A stretch of DNA of 64,000 bases from assembly GCF_036511935.1 (NCBI RefSeq), contig NZ_AP028878.1:3596001-3660000 (forward strand), in the 5' to 3' direction. The position numbers and the translations under genes are program-made. Position 1 is the stretch's first letter, and each line of letters starts with the position of its first letter. This stretch comes from Marinobacter nanhaiticus D15-8W. Lineage in GTDB: Bacteria; Pseudomonadota; Gammaproteobacteria; Pseudomonadales; Oleiphilaceae. Under the pieces are notes generated by a model, which worked only from the letters and a program-made list of their open reading frames with translations, searched no databases and was not told where the DNA came from. This document shows positions 1 to 8,489 of this stretch, in pieces.

Positions 1-201
1 ATCCGGCAAACCACGCGCCCGGTCACGGAGTTCATCGAGCCCCTTGAGTTCTTCGCCGGTCATTTGCTCACTCGCCGGAACAAACTCACTGGGCATCCAG
101 AGCTTGCGTTCCTTCAGGTGGCGGTCCATCAGCTCCTCGACCAGCGGCTCGAGGGAAGCCAACGCTTCGGTTTTCTTGCTCGGGACCATTGCTACGTTCA
201 T
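1..201 (-). CDS. acyl-ACP desaturase, N-terminal part (runs off the window)
   Basis: The reverse strand from 201 to 1 is open for 67 codons, starting with ATG and continuing past the window edge. The protein begins MNVAMVPSKK and carries LEPLVEELMDRHL followed by a Trp-containing stretch and FVPASEQ. This layout (LEPxVEExxxRHL, then W-x-P-x-E-F/Y-VP) is what I know from the N-terminus of soluble di-iron acyl-ACP desaturases, which introduce a double bond into ACP-bound fatty acids. The metal-binding ExxH motifs lie beyond the window, so the call rests only on the N-terminus. It is divergent from the next gene, with 366 bases between. Confidence 0.55.
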   Translation of the reverse strand, partial: MNVAMVPSKKTEALASLEPLVEELMDRHLKERKLWMPSEFVPASEQMTGEELKGLDELRDRARGLPD

Positions 202-444
202 TGCCCTTACCTCAATTCGTTGCTTGGACCTGAAGCCGATAAGGAAAAGTCGCTCCCTACCCATCGGCGCACAATTGTTACGGCCATATATGCAAACTAG
301 CATTCGCGGGTATACGTCAGCAAACCCTACCAGCACCTATATCCATAACAGGGTAACTGCTTTCGGCTCTTGGCACAGCTTACGTACGGGAAAGAATATA
401 CAGAGTACAAATGTACGCTAAAACTTAATTAACCCATCATAATA

Positions 445-473
445 ATGTCATACAAATTTCATTTAACTGTCAT
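445..473 (+). promoter_or_regulatory. Pho box: three direct 7-mers at 11-bp spacing
   Basis: ATGTCAT (445-451), ATTTCAT (456-462) and CTGTCAT (467-473) start exactly 11 bp apart, separated by four-base A/T-rich linkers (one has a single C). PhoB monomers bind 7-mers close to CTGTCAT at 11-bp spacing, so this is a three-monomer PhoB site. It lies about 95 bp before a gene for a phosphate-binding-protein homologue, which fits phosphate-starvation induction. The rest of 202-567 holds no gene that I can support. Confidence 0.75.
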
Positions 474-567
474 ATTGCGGAGATAGAATCGGCGCTTCGC
501 AGGCCGACCAAAGGCCCTGTCAGTCCATCAGTTATTTGTCGTCCAACAAGGGTTTTTCACCCAGCAA

Positions 568-1941
568 GTGTTTGTGAGCCAGAGAGTATCCGCCGTGCAG
601 AATGCTGTCGTACGCCGCCTTAGAGAGTTGTTCACGCTTTTTTTTATTGCCGCTTTACTGACCGTCCCGGGCATAGTCGCGGCGAACGACCTTGAAATTC
701 ACGGTTCCAACACGGTCGGGGCGGCCCTCGCACCGGCCCTGATCTCCGGCTTCCTCAAACAACAGGGCGCAAGCGATGTGCAGATACAGGACGCTACCCA
801 GGAGAATGAGAAGCAGATAACAGCCCAACTCAGCGGGGATCGTTTCGAGGCCAGGGTTGCGGCCCATGGCTCCAGCACCGGCTTCAAGGGACTGGCATCC
901 GGCGCGGCACAGATCGCGGCGGCGTCCCGACCAGCCAAGCAGAAAGAAGTGGATCTGATGGCGTCGCAGACCGACCTGCGCGCACGCAAAAGCGAGCACA
1001 TCATCGCCATCGACGGCCTGGCCATCCTGGTGCACCCGTCCAATCCATTGGCCAAGCTGGACAAGGTTACGCTGGCCAGGATCTTTGCCGGCCAGATCGA
1101 CAACTGGCAGGCCCTCGGCGGCCGCAACCTGCCCATCCATGTCTATGCCCGTGACGAGCGTTCGGGCACCTGGGACACTTTCGCCAGCCTGGTACTGGGC
1201 GATAACTATTCACTGACCGCTGAAGCCAAGCGCTACGAATCCAACGACCAGCTTTCCGACGATGTGAGCAAAGATCCCGCCGGCATCGGCTTTGCTGGTC
1301 TTGCTTCGGTCCGTGACAGTAAGGTAGTGGCCATTTCCGACGGCGAATCCGCAGCCTTGCTACCGACTCGCCTGAATGTCGCCACCGAGGATTATCCTCT
1401 ATCCCGCCGCCTCTATCTCTACTCCCTGGGTGCTGCGGACAACCATACGACTACAGCGTTCCTGGAATTCGTCCAGGGCAGCGCCGGGCAGGATATCGTC
1501 CAGGAAACGGGCTACGTATCGCAGAACATCCAGTCAGTGGAAGACAGCCTCGGCGACAGTGTGCCGCAAAGCCTTAAGACGTTGACCGCCCACTACCGGC
1601 GACTGAGCGTCAACTTCCGCTTTACCGAAGGCCGCACCAAGCTGGACAACAAGGCGCACCGGGACCTGGAGCGGCTCAAACAGTTCCTGGACGATCACGA
1701 AGCCAAGGGCAGCGATCTCATGCTGATCGGCTACGCGGACAAACAGTCGAACGAACTACGAGCGCAGATGATTTCGGAATTGCGGGCACTGGCAGTGAAG
1801 AAGGCCCTGCGCGACGAACAGGCCGTGAACGTGCAGGCCTACACCGGATACGGCCACTACGTGCCCGTCGGCGGCAGCGGGGGGTCGGAAGGAGCCAGCC
1901 GCAATGGACGCGTTGAGGTTTGGTTCCGTAAAGCAGAATAA
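568..1941 (+). CDS. PstS-like substrate-binding protein fused to an OmpA domain
   Basis: 457 residues from a GTG start. A signal peptide (about residues 18-39, hydrophobic core ending ...VAAND) precedes a PBP-like domain (about 40-330) that opens IHGSNTVG and contains the phosphate-binding-protein hallmark DERSGTWDTF. After about residue 345 comes an OmpA-type peptidoglycan-binding domain, with FTEGRTKLDNKA, LMLIGYAD and a final SRNGRVEVWF. This suggests a periplasmic phosphate-binding protein anchored to peptidoglycan or the outer membrane rather than one feeding a nearby ABC transporter. No pstCAB genes are adjacent. The Pho box upstream supports a role in phosphate starvation. The exact start is uncertain: another GTG lies at 574. 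Confidence 0.8.
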   Translation: MFVSQRVSAVQNAVVRRLRELFTLFFIAALLTVPGIVAANDLEIHGSNTVGAALAPALISGFLKQQGASDVQIQDATQENEKQITAQLSGDRFEARVAAHGSSTGFKGLASGAAQIAAASRPAKQKEVDLMASQTDLRARKSEHIIAIDGLAILVHPSNPLAKLDKVTLARIFAGQIDNWQALGGRNLPIHVYARDERSGTWDTFASLVLGDNYSLTAEAKRYESNDQLSDDVSKDPAGIGFAGLASVRDSKVVAISDGESAALLPTRLNVATEDYPLSRRLYLYSLGAADNHTTTAFLEFVQGSAGQDIVQETGYVSQNIQSVEDSLGDSVPQSLKTLTAHYRRLSVNFRFTEGRTKLDNKAHRDLERLKQFLDDHEAKGSDLMLIGYADKQSNELRAQMISELRALAVKKALRDEQAVNVQAYTGYGHYVPVGGSGGSEGASRNGRVEVWFRKAE

Positions 1942-1956
1942 CGCGCGCAATGCCGC

Positions 1957-2525
1957 CTATTCAGCAGCAGGCACGTAACGCTCCAGCGAGAGTCGACGGG
2001 TCGTCCCAGCACACGGTCCGACAACGCCGCATCGCTTACACCGCGGGATGGCGTTAACGCCCCGACCAGCGCAGAGAACAGCAGTACGGCCTGTTCATCG
2101 GCGTTCTCGTCCGGCAGGGGTTTGGCAATCTCATCCAGCCTCGATTCGACCAGCGCGTCCGTGGTGGTGCTGGGCTTGCCCTTCTGGCCAAGCTCGGCCG
2201 CCATGGTGGGCAGTGGACATCCCACCTCCGGCTTTTCGCGATGAACAGACGACAGGCAGGTGGAAATGAATGCCCTTAACGCGTCGTCATTGGCAAAGGC
2301 TGCTGCGGCGTTGGCATTCGCCTCCTCGGACGCCTGCTTTAGGGCTGCCTCCACGAGCGCATCCTTGGATTTGAAATGGGCATAGAAGCCACCGCGGGTC
2401 AAACCCAGCGATTTCATAAGCGGTTGCCCGCCCGTGGCACCAACCCCGTCCTGGCGGAAGCGTCGGGCAGCTTCCTCGATGATGCACTGGTGCGTCTTTT
2501 CCTTGTGGTCTTCGGGATACCGCAT
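1957..2525 (-). pseudogene. TetR/AcrR family regulator, C-terminus frameshifted
   Basis: ATG at 2525. The N-terminus has the TetR helix-turn-helix: IIEEAARRFRQDG, a recognition region LMKSLGLTRGGFYAHF and then KSKDALVEAAL. The C-terminal ligand domain continues to SDRVL, after which the open frame runs into unrelated sequence and overlaps the 3' end of the gene before it. One extra G in the run at 2005-2007 (CCC on the + strand) restores TTRRLSLERYVPAAE and a stop at 1957, a normal TetR length of about 189 residues with no overlap. A single-base loss in a homopolymer, real or from sequencing, is the simplest reading. The target is unknown. Confidence 0.7.
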
Positions 2526-2769
2526 ACTCGATCAACTCCAGAACCAGAACCTATCCGCCGGGTCCTCGGCGGGCATATTTGGATTCAAGGTATCATTTAG
2601 CATCAGCCGCCGACGCGTTTGAGCAACGCGTCCCGCGCTGGTTACTCATTCGACCCCCACCATCGCCCCGGCGTCGCAACATTCACTTACAAAAAACCAA
2701 GAAGTTCCTATATTCCCTAGACATTTCGGTTCCTAAACTCCGATCAGGCGGCTTACATCTTTCAATGGA

Positions 2770-4428
2770 GTGCTTGTCATTCGCTTCCTGCTTTCCCATA
2801 TGTTCAGTCTGCGCCTGATCGTCGTGGCGCTGGGTCTGGTGATCGCTTTTTGGAGCGCTCACTTGCCCCTGATTGACTGGATTGACCACGCGCTCTTCCA
2901 GACCCTCTGGGATGTTCCCGCCAACGCCAAGGACGCCGAAGTTCCCCTCCCCGGCCCCGCGTTCGACAGTTATCTCCAAGCCCATGACCTACACCAGCCT
3001 GCCTGGCTGAATTACCTAATCGATGGTTTGCTGTTCGGCGGCGTGTTGTTACTGACCCTCGGCGTACCCGCGTTGGGGACTGGCCTGACGGTTGCTGTCA
3101 TGGGGCTGATCGGCGCGGCGCTGGTCGTAGGCCAAGCTGTCATGCTGCTTTACCAGGAGACATGGATACCACTGGGTGAGATCTATGCACTACTGATTCC
3201 CGGGTTTGTCGTTATGCTGTTCTGGATGCAGCCGCACCGGGAAATCCGCGACCTGAGAGAGAATGTGCGGGAAGCCCGCTATCACTTGGGTCGCCTGCTA
3301 CTCCAGCAGGGCCAGCCCGACGATGCGTTGGACGTGCTGGCCGATTGTCCACCGTCGCAACAGACCCTGGAACTGCAGTACGACATTGCCATCCAGCAGG
3401 AGCGAAAGCGCCAGTACGATGCTGCGGCACGAACCTACGAGCAGATCATGGATCAGCGCAAAGGCTTCCGGGATGTCAAGAATCGCCTGCAGGCGCTGGA
3501 GAAAATCAACGCCGGCAGCACAGGCACCACGCCACCGACCGTGTTCGATGCCACCAGCACGCTTGTCCTGCCGGATCAGTCCGTATCCAAGCCTACCCTG
3601 GGCCGCTACGAAATCGAGCGCGAAATAGGCCGGGGCGCAATGGGGGTCGTATACCTCGGGCAGGATCCCAAGATCGCGCGCAGGGTCGCCATCAAGACCT
3701 TCAGCTACGCCCAATTCGACGGCGCCGAGCTGAAGGAACTCAAGAGCCGCTTCTATCGCGAAGCGGAAGCCGCAGGCCGTCTGAACCACCCCGCCATCGT
3801 CACGGTCTACGATGTAGGCGAGGAAGCGGACCTGGCTTTCATCGCAATGGACTATGCCGAGGGCAAACCGCTAAGCGCCTACGGCCGCCGCGACAGGTTG
3901 CTGAAGTTACCTGTCGTACTCGACGTGCTGGCACGGGTCGCCGAGGCACTCGATTACGCGCACAAACAGAAAATCGTCCATCGCGACATCAAGCCGGGCA
4001 ACATCATCTACGACGCCAGGAGCGGAGATGTGAAGATCACCGACTTCGGTATTGCCAAAATCGCCGACGACTCCCGCACACGAACCGGCAATGTCATGGG
4101 CAGCCCGCTCTACATGTCGCCGGAACAACTCAAGGGGCAACGGATCAGCGGCACCTCTGACGTCTATAGTCTCGGCGTCACACTCTACAAACTGGTCTCC
4201 GGCGAAACACCTTTCAACGCCGATACGCTCGCCAACCTGACCTACCAGATTCTCAACAAACGCCCCCGCAGTGTCCGAGAGTTCAATCCGGAGCTGCCGG
4301 ACGGTGTAGTACGACTCATCAACAAGGCAATCCAGCGGGAGCCATCCAAGCGCTTCGCCAGCGCTGGGGCCATGGCCGAAGCCCTGCGTAGGGCCGCTGT
4401 GCGCGAAGGTAGCAAGGAGGCTTCCTGA
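2770..4428 (+). CDS. membrane-anchored Ser/Thr protein kinase with TPR-like segment
   Basis: 552 residues. The N-terminal 160 residues hold four hydrophobic segments and look like a reduced sensor region. Residues about 165-245 are helical and TPR-like (EARYHLGRLLLQQGQPDDAL). A Hanks-type kinase domain fills about 278-540, with the GRGAMG glycine loop, the lysine in VAIKTF, HRDIKPGN catalytic loop, DFGIAK metal-binding motif and MSPEQ. Unusually the kinase is C-terminal to the membrane part. It overlaps the PP2C phosphatase by one base and an FHA protein follows, forming a phospho-signalling trio. No type VI secretion genes are nearby, although this trio is known from such loci. The GTG start at 2770 has a poor ribosome site; ATG at 2800 is possible. 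Confidence 0.88.
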   Translation: MLVIRFLLSHMFSLRLIVVALGLVIAFWSAHLPLIDWIDHALFQTLWDVPANAKDAEVPLPGPAFDSYLQAHDLHQPAWLNYLIDGLLFGGVLLLTLGVPALGTGLTVAVMGLIGAALVVGQAVMLLYQETWIPLGEIYALLIPGFVVMLFWMQPHREIRDLRENVREARYHLGRLLLQQGQPDDALDVLADCPPSQQTLELQYDIAIQQERKRQYDAAARTYEQIMDQRKGFRDVKNRLQALEKINAGSTGTTPPTVFDATSTLVLPDQSVSKPTLGRYEIEREIGRGAMGVVYLGQDPKIARRVAIKTFSYAQFDGAELKELKSRFYREAEAAGRLNHPAIVTVYDVGEEADLAFIAMDYAEGKPLSAYGRRDRLLKLPVVLDVLARVAEALDYAHKQKIVHRDIKPGNIIYDARSGDVKITDFGIAKIADDSRTRTGNVMGSPLYMSPEQLKGQRISGTSDVYSLGVTLYKLVSGETPFNADTLANLTYQILNKRPRSVREFNPELPDGVVRLINKAIQREPSKRFASAGAMAEALRRAAVREGSKEAS

Positions 4429-5174
4429 TGACGCTAATCGCAACCGGAATGACCGATATCGGTACTCGCAGGGTCAGCAACCAGGACGCCATCGCCTGGC
4501 ACGTTTCTCCCGACGGCACCCGAGCCATGGGCATCGTGGCTGACGGTATGGGAGGCTACAAAGGTGGTGAGATCGCCAGCCAAGTCGCCGTCAACGTGAT
4601 TACCCAGACACTGGCGCCCTTGGTGAACCAGCCCGTACCGGATGATGTCCAGGTGGCCGCCGTGCGCGAGGCCATCGACGATGCCAACGAACAGATTCAT
4701 GCCCTGCGGGAGGAAGACGCGGCCCTCGGCAGCATGGGAACCACTGTCGTGGTCAGTTGGGTCCAGGGCGACAGTGCACTAATCGCCCACATCGGCGATT
4801 CGCGCTGCTATCAGCTCAGCGACGACGGACTGACCCGAAAAACCCGCGACGATACGGTTGTCCAGAACATGATCGACGACGGCAGCATTACCGAGGCCGA
4901 AGCGCCCCGTATGCCGTTTCGCAACGTGCTGACCCAGGCCCTGGGCTCTACCGAAAAAGCCGAGCCCAGCCTCACCCGCGTCAGGATGCAGCGTGGCGAT
5001 CGTCTTATCCTCTGTTCCGACGGCCTCACCGACGCCGTACCCGAAACCGACTGGCCACACGTGATGAACAGCGGCCAGCCCCTGCGCCAACAGGCCCAGT
5101 CACTGGTGAACATCAGCCTCGACAACCAGGCAGCGGACAATGTGTCCGTCGTACTTATTCTCAAGGAGTCATGA
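4428..5174 (+). CDS. PP2C-type protein Ser/Thr phosphatase
   Basis: 248 residues, a full single-domain bacterial PP2C. Metal-binding motifs are visible: ADGMGGYKGGE near residue 38, HIGDSRCY near 121, CSDGLTD near 190 and the final DNVSVVLI. It is expected to reverse phosphorylation by the kinase encoded immediately upstream, using two Mn/Mg ions. The gene starts within the kinase stop codon and ends one base before the FHA gene, so the three are co-translated. No signal peptide; cytoplasmic. Confidence 0.93.
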   Translation: MTLIATGMTDIGTRRVSNQDAIAWHVSPDGTRAMGIVADGMGGYKGGEIASQVAVNVITQTLAPLVNQPVPDDVQVAAVREAIDDANEQIHALREEDAALGSMGTTVVVSWVQGDSALIAHIGDSRCYQLSDDGLTRKTRDDTVVQNMIDDGSITEAEAPRMPFRNVLTQALGSTEKAEPSLTRVRMQRGDRLILCSDGLTDAVPETDWPHVMNSGQPLRQQAQSLVNISLDNQAADNVSVVLILKES

Positions 5175-5175
5175 C

Positions 5176-5529
5176 ATGGCAACGCTTTCCCAATTGGTCG
5201 ATAACCTGGTGGCAACGACCTTTGAACTGGATGGGCCCCGTGTTCGCATAGGCCGCCATCCGGAGAACGATGTCCAGATCGACGAAATTTCCGTCAGCAG
5301 CCGCCATGCCTTCATCGACGTGGAGCCCAACGCCTATCTCGAAGGCACGACGGACTACTTCATCAGCGACAACAACAGCACCAACGGCACCTTCGTCAAC
5401 GACATCCGCCTGACCGAGCGCCAGCGCCTGAACAATAACGACGTGGTACGCATTGGCTGGAATATCTTCCGCTTCGTCGACGAGGACGAGAACACGCTGG
5501 AGAAGACCGCTTTTATCCTCGAAGAATAA
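5176..5529 (+). CDS. FHA domain protein
   Basis: 117 residues starting ATG at 5176, one base after the phosphatase stop. The forkhead-associated signature is clear: RIGRHPENDVQI, then SVSSRHAFI and NNSTNGTFVN, with NDVVRIG near the end. FHA domains bind phosphothreonine, so this is the likely reader or substrate of the upstream kinase. A short acidic tail (DEDENTLEKTAF) carries a threonine that could be a phosphorylation site. Longer upstream starts in this frame lie inside the phosphatase gene and are unlikely. Confidence 0.9.
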   Translation: MATLSQLVDNLVATTFELDGPRVRIGRHPENDVQIDEISVSSRHAFIDVEPNAYLEGTTDYFISDNNSTNGTFVNDIRLTERQRLNNNDVVRIGWNIFRFVDEDENTLEKTAFILEE

Positions 5530-5548
5530 TCCTCCAGAATTCCGTAGG

Positions 5549-5581
5549 ATAGCGCGCCACATCCCGCCTATGGCGCGCTAT
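5549..5581. terminator. hairpin after the kinase operon
   Basis: An 11-bp perfect stem (ATAGCGCGCCA paired with TGGCGCGCTAT) encloses an 11-base loop, about 20 bases after the FHA stop codon. The following bases are only weakly T-rich, so termination strength is uncertain. Confidence 0.55.
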
Positions 5582-5642
5582 ACTCTGTCCGGCTGCAGCG
5601 AATAGACCTGAATACGATCGACAATCGAACCGGGACCGGGCC

Positions 5643-6926
5643 GTGGACGAACTGACCCAGACTTTCCTTGCGACCAACCAGACCGCAATCAATCTAGCCG
5701 TCGCCCTGTTACTGGGTGCGTTGATCGGACTGGAACGCGGCTGGGAAGCCCGGGAGAAGAAGGCCGGCGAGCGCATTGCCGGCATCCGGACCCATGCCCT
5801 GACCGGTCTGCTGGGTGGGATTGGCGCGCTGCTTTCACAAACCCTGAGCCCCTGGATTTTCCCGATCATGTTCCTTGGGTTGATCGGCATTTGCCTGGTA
5901 GCTTACCGGACCCGTACTGCCGATGTTCGGGACTACAGTATTACCGGCATCATCGGGCTGTTGCTCACCTTCTGCTATGGCGCTGTCGCCGTCGCTGTGG
6001 ATCTTGCCCTGGCCACTGCCGCGGCGGTGGTCACGGCAATCATCCTCGACAACAAGCGAGAGATTCACGGCCTGGTCAATCAACTCCAGTCCCACGAGCT
6101 GGATGCCGCCCTGAAGCTGCTGCTGATTTCCGTGGTCATGCTGCCGCTATTACCCAACGAGCCCATGGGTCCGGGGGGCGCACTGAATCCTTACGAGATC
6201 TGGTGGATGGTGGTACTCATTGCTTCGGTCTCGTTCGTAGGCTACTTCGCAATCCGACTCGGGGGCACCGAAAAGGGCTTGCTGTTTACCAGTCTGTTCG
6301 CCGGGCTCAGCTCCTCCACGGCACTGACGCTCCACTTTTCCCGCCAGTCCCGTGAAGCCCGGGACATCAGCCCGGTGCTCGCTGCGGGTATCCTGCTGGC
6401 CTGTGGCACCATGTTTCCCCGTATCCTGGTCTATTGCGCCCTCATCAACCGGGACCTGTTACCGGCTTTGCTGTGGCCGGTGGTGGTTATGGCCATGATG
6501 CTGGTGGTCCCCGCGCTGGTGATCTGGCGCATGCACCGTGAAGGCCTGACGGTGGCCCAGCCGTCTCTGACCAAGAACCCGCTGGACCTGAAATCGGCGC
6601 TGGTATTCGGGGTTTTGCTGACGGTCATTCTCGCACTGGGCGAATGGCTGCGGGCGTGGCTGGGCGATGCCGGGATCTATGTGCTTGCGGCGACTTCGGG
6701 CGTTGCGGACGTCGACGCGATAACCCTGTCGCTCACCCGGATGTCACAGATTTCCATCGACGCTCAGACAGCCGTGATTGGCATCGTGCTGGCTGCCTCC
6801 GTTAACAATATCGTGAAATCGGGTATCGCCCTGTCTATCGGCACCCGCGCTCTGGGACTGCGGGTGATCGTGCCGATGCTACTGTCGCTGGTTGCGGGGC
6901 TAGCGACGGCCTGGGCGTTGGTGTAG
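5643..6926 (+). CDS. MgtC/SapB family membrane protein with DUF4010
   Basis: 427 residues from GTG. The first 150 residues match the MgtC/SapB pattern (ALLLGALIGLERGWEARE, then a GIRTHALTGLLGG segment). The remainder has about eight further hydrophobic helices typical of DUF4010, including the glycine-rich FAGLSSSTALT and ATSGVADVDAITLS stretches. The function of this long form is not established; short MgtC proteins affect magnesium stress and ATP synthase. It stands alone between a terminator and a short PEP-CTERM gene. A second, short MgtC homologue is at 34325-35014. Confidence 0.85.
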   Translation: MDELTQTFLATNQTAINLAVALLLGALIGLERGWEAREKKAGERIAGIRTHALTGLLGGIGALLSQTLSPWIFPIMFLGLIGICLVAYRTRTADVRDYSITGIIGLLLTFCYGAVAVAVDLALATAAAVVTAIILDNKREIHGLVNQLQSHELDAALKLLLISVVMLPLLPNEPMGPGGALNPYEIWWMVVLIASVSFVGYFAIRLGGTEKGLLFTSLFAGLSSSTALTLHFSRQSREARDISPVLAAGILLACGTMFPRILVYCALINRDLLPALLWPVVVMAMMLVVPALVIWRMHREGLTVAQPSLTKNPLDLKSALVFGVLLTVILALGEWLRAWLGDAGIYVLAATSGVADVDAITLSLTRMSQISIDAQTAVIGIVLAASVNNIVKSGIALSIGTRALGLRVIVPMLLSLVAGLATAWALV

Positions 6927-7145
6927 CGTCTTCATTGTAAACTTTCTGGTACAGATTGCCTGAATGTCTCCAAGCTCTGGCAGTCGCGCCTTTGTGGCAC
7001 ATCACTGGGATTGCGGCGCTGTCGGGGCGTCAGATTATTTTACGGCTCTGTCCGGTCGCTATTCCAAGCCGTTCATTCGGTATCGGTTTTTTCCGGGCCT
7101 GGAATATGCAGCCCTTAAGACGAGCCGTCATCGAGGAATGCTGTC

Positions 7146-7316
7146 ATGAACAGGCTATGGTTGTTTGTTATCCCGTCCCTTGCGCCTTTCTACGCACTAG
7201 CACAGGACAGCACACCTGTGGAGGTTCCGGAACCGGGGACTTTGGGCTTACTGGTTACGGCCGTTGTCGCTATCTACCTCGTCCATCGATTCAAGAAATC
7301 ACATAAACGGCGGTAG
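7146..7316 (+). CDS. very short PEP-CTERM protein (56 residues)
   Basis: ATG at 7146 follows a good ribosome site (GAGGAA at 7132-7137). The protein has a signal peptide (MNRLWLFVIPSLAPFYALA), a linker of about eight residues (QDSTPVEV) and at once the sorting signal PEPGTLGLL, a hydrophobic helix and the basic tail HRFKKSHKRR. That is the PEP-CTERM architecture (Pro-Glu-Pro, transmembrane helix, basic cluster) processed by exosortase, but with almost no passenger domain. It could be a peptide precursor, a decoy substrate or a mis-sized start. The basic tail is longer than usual. No exosortase gene is in the window. A conventional PEP-CTERM protein is at 58476-59156. Confidence 0.72.
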   Translation: MNRLWLFVIPSLAPFYALAQDSTPVEVPEPGTLGLLVTAVVAIYLVHRFKKSHKRR

Positions 7317-7417
7317 GACTAGAGAGACGAAATAGACAACAGCCCCCCCCGGAAGCCACCGCATCACGGGCGACCCTCCAACGCGCCGCCCGACGCCTAG
7401 CTCAGTGTTATTTTAAC

Positions 7418-8488
7418 CTACCGCGCTGCCTCAAACCGGCGGATACGCTCTTCGGTCAGCGGATGTGAAGAGACCAGCCCTTCCAGGTGCGAAAGCCAAC
7501 CGTTATCCTTCTCGGCCGATACGCTCCCTTCCTGATGCCCGGCCTCATCCAGACCTTGTCCGTGACTGTCTTCCAGACGCTGCATAATGCTGATGAAGTA
7601 CATGGGTTCGATGTTCTGGGCCTGCATGAGACCGAGGGCGTAGGTATCCGCTTCGCGCTCCATATCCCGTGAATAGGCCAGCGACATCAGTACCGCGGGG
7701 ACGGACACCGTAGTATCGGCAAAGGCCGAGAGATCGCCGGTCATCATCACGATCACCCAGAAGACCAGCGATGACTGTACAACGCCCGTCATACCATGGT
7801 TGTGGACGACGTGGCCAATCTCATGTGCCAGAACAGCCGCCAGTTCCTCATCATTCTCGGCCATTACGACCAACGCATCGGTGAAAATGATGGTGCCGTC
7901 CGGCAACGCCATGGCATTAGCGCCGATCGATTCGCTGCTGCGAAACTCCACGTTCAAGGGAAGCTCGGGGTGCAGAAGAAGCAACGGTGCGAAGTGATCA
8001 TGCACTCGTTCCTGCACGTGCTCGGGCAGCTCGGAAGGCGAGAACAACTGCATATCCATGGATCTCAGGGTAGATGCGCTGACCGTCGCCTTGACCGACT
8101 GGGGCATCAGGTCGGCAACAACCCTGGAGGTCCAAGGCACGCCGTAGAAAAAGGTGAAAAGGGTGACCGCAACTGTAATGACCGCCGCGACCAGGATCAG
8201 TCCCAGGTGGTTCTCGAGCCGATGGATGAAGCCATTCAGACGGCCGGGTTTGAAGTGCAGGACCAACCGATCCACGCCGTCGTTGTCCGAGGTCTCGAAG
8301 ACCCCGTCATCCGGCAGGTAGACATAACGCGGCGTATTGCCCACCCGAGGGGACACCTTGATGCTGTTCCAACTCATTGCCTGCTCGCCGCCGCCGGACA
8401 CCAGGCAGAGCGCATCGCCGGCAACGGCCAGTTGGGCCGTTTGCCGGCGGGAGTCGGCGCCCGTGTAGAAATCGCCCTCCAAGCGCAT
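7418..8488 (-). CDS. M48 family zinc metalloprotease
   Basis: 356 residues if started at ATG 8488, which leaves one base after the stop of the upstream DUF898 gene (TGA-T-ATG). The first 100 residues form a small beta-rich region, then a hydrophobic anchor (about 110-130), then the protease domain with HEIGHVVHNHG (HExxH zinc site) and YSRDMEREADTYAL, whose glutamate is the third ligand. The family includes YcaL and LoiP, which act in envelope protein quality control. Coupling to DUF898 suggests a shared envelope role. Longer in-frame starts overlap the upstream gene and are less likely. Confidence 0.88.
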   Translation of the reverse strand: MRLEGDFYTGADSRRQTAQLAVAGDALCLVSGGGEQAMSWNSIKVSPRVGNTPRYVYLPDDGVFETSDNDGVDRLVLHFKPGRLNGFIHRLENHLGLILVAAVITVAVTLFTFFYGVPWTSRVVADLMPQSVKATVSASTLRSMDMQLFSPSELPEHVQERVHDHFAPLLLLHPELPLNVEFRSSESIGANAMALPDGTIIFTDALVVMAENDEELAAVLAHEIGHVVHNHGMTGVVQSSLVFWVIVMMTGDLSAFADTTVSVPAVLMSLAYSRDMEREADTYALGLMQAQNIEPMYFISIMQRLEDSHGQGLDEAGHQEGSVSAEKDNGWLSHLEGLVSSHPLTEERIRRFEAAR

Positions 8489-8489
8489 A

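Noticed and set aside
44..421. Plus-strand open frame of 125 codons at the window start
   Set aside because: It is the antisense of the acyl-ACP desaturase start and continues into non-coding sequence; it has no domain and no ribosome site.
6990..7030. TGGCAC ... ATTGC as a sigma-54 promoter before the short PEP-CTERM gene
   Set aside because: The spacing between GG and GC is 15 rather than 10 bases.
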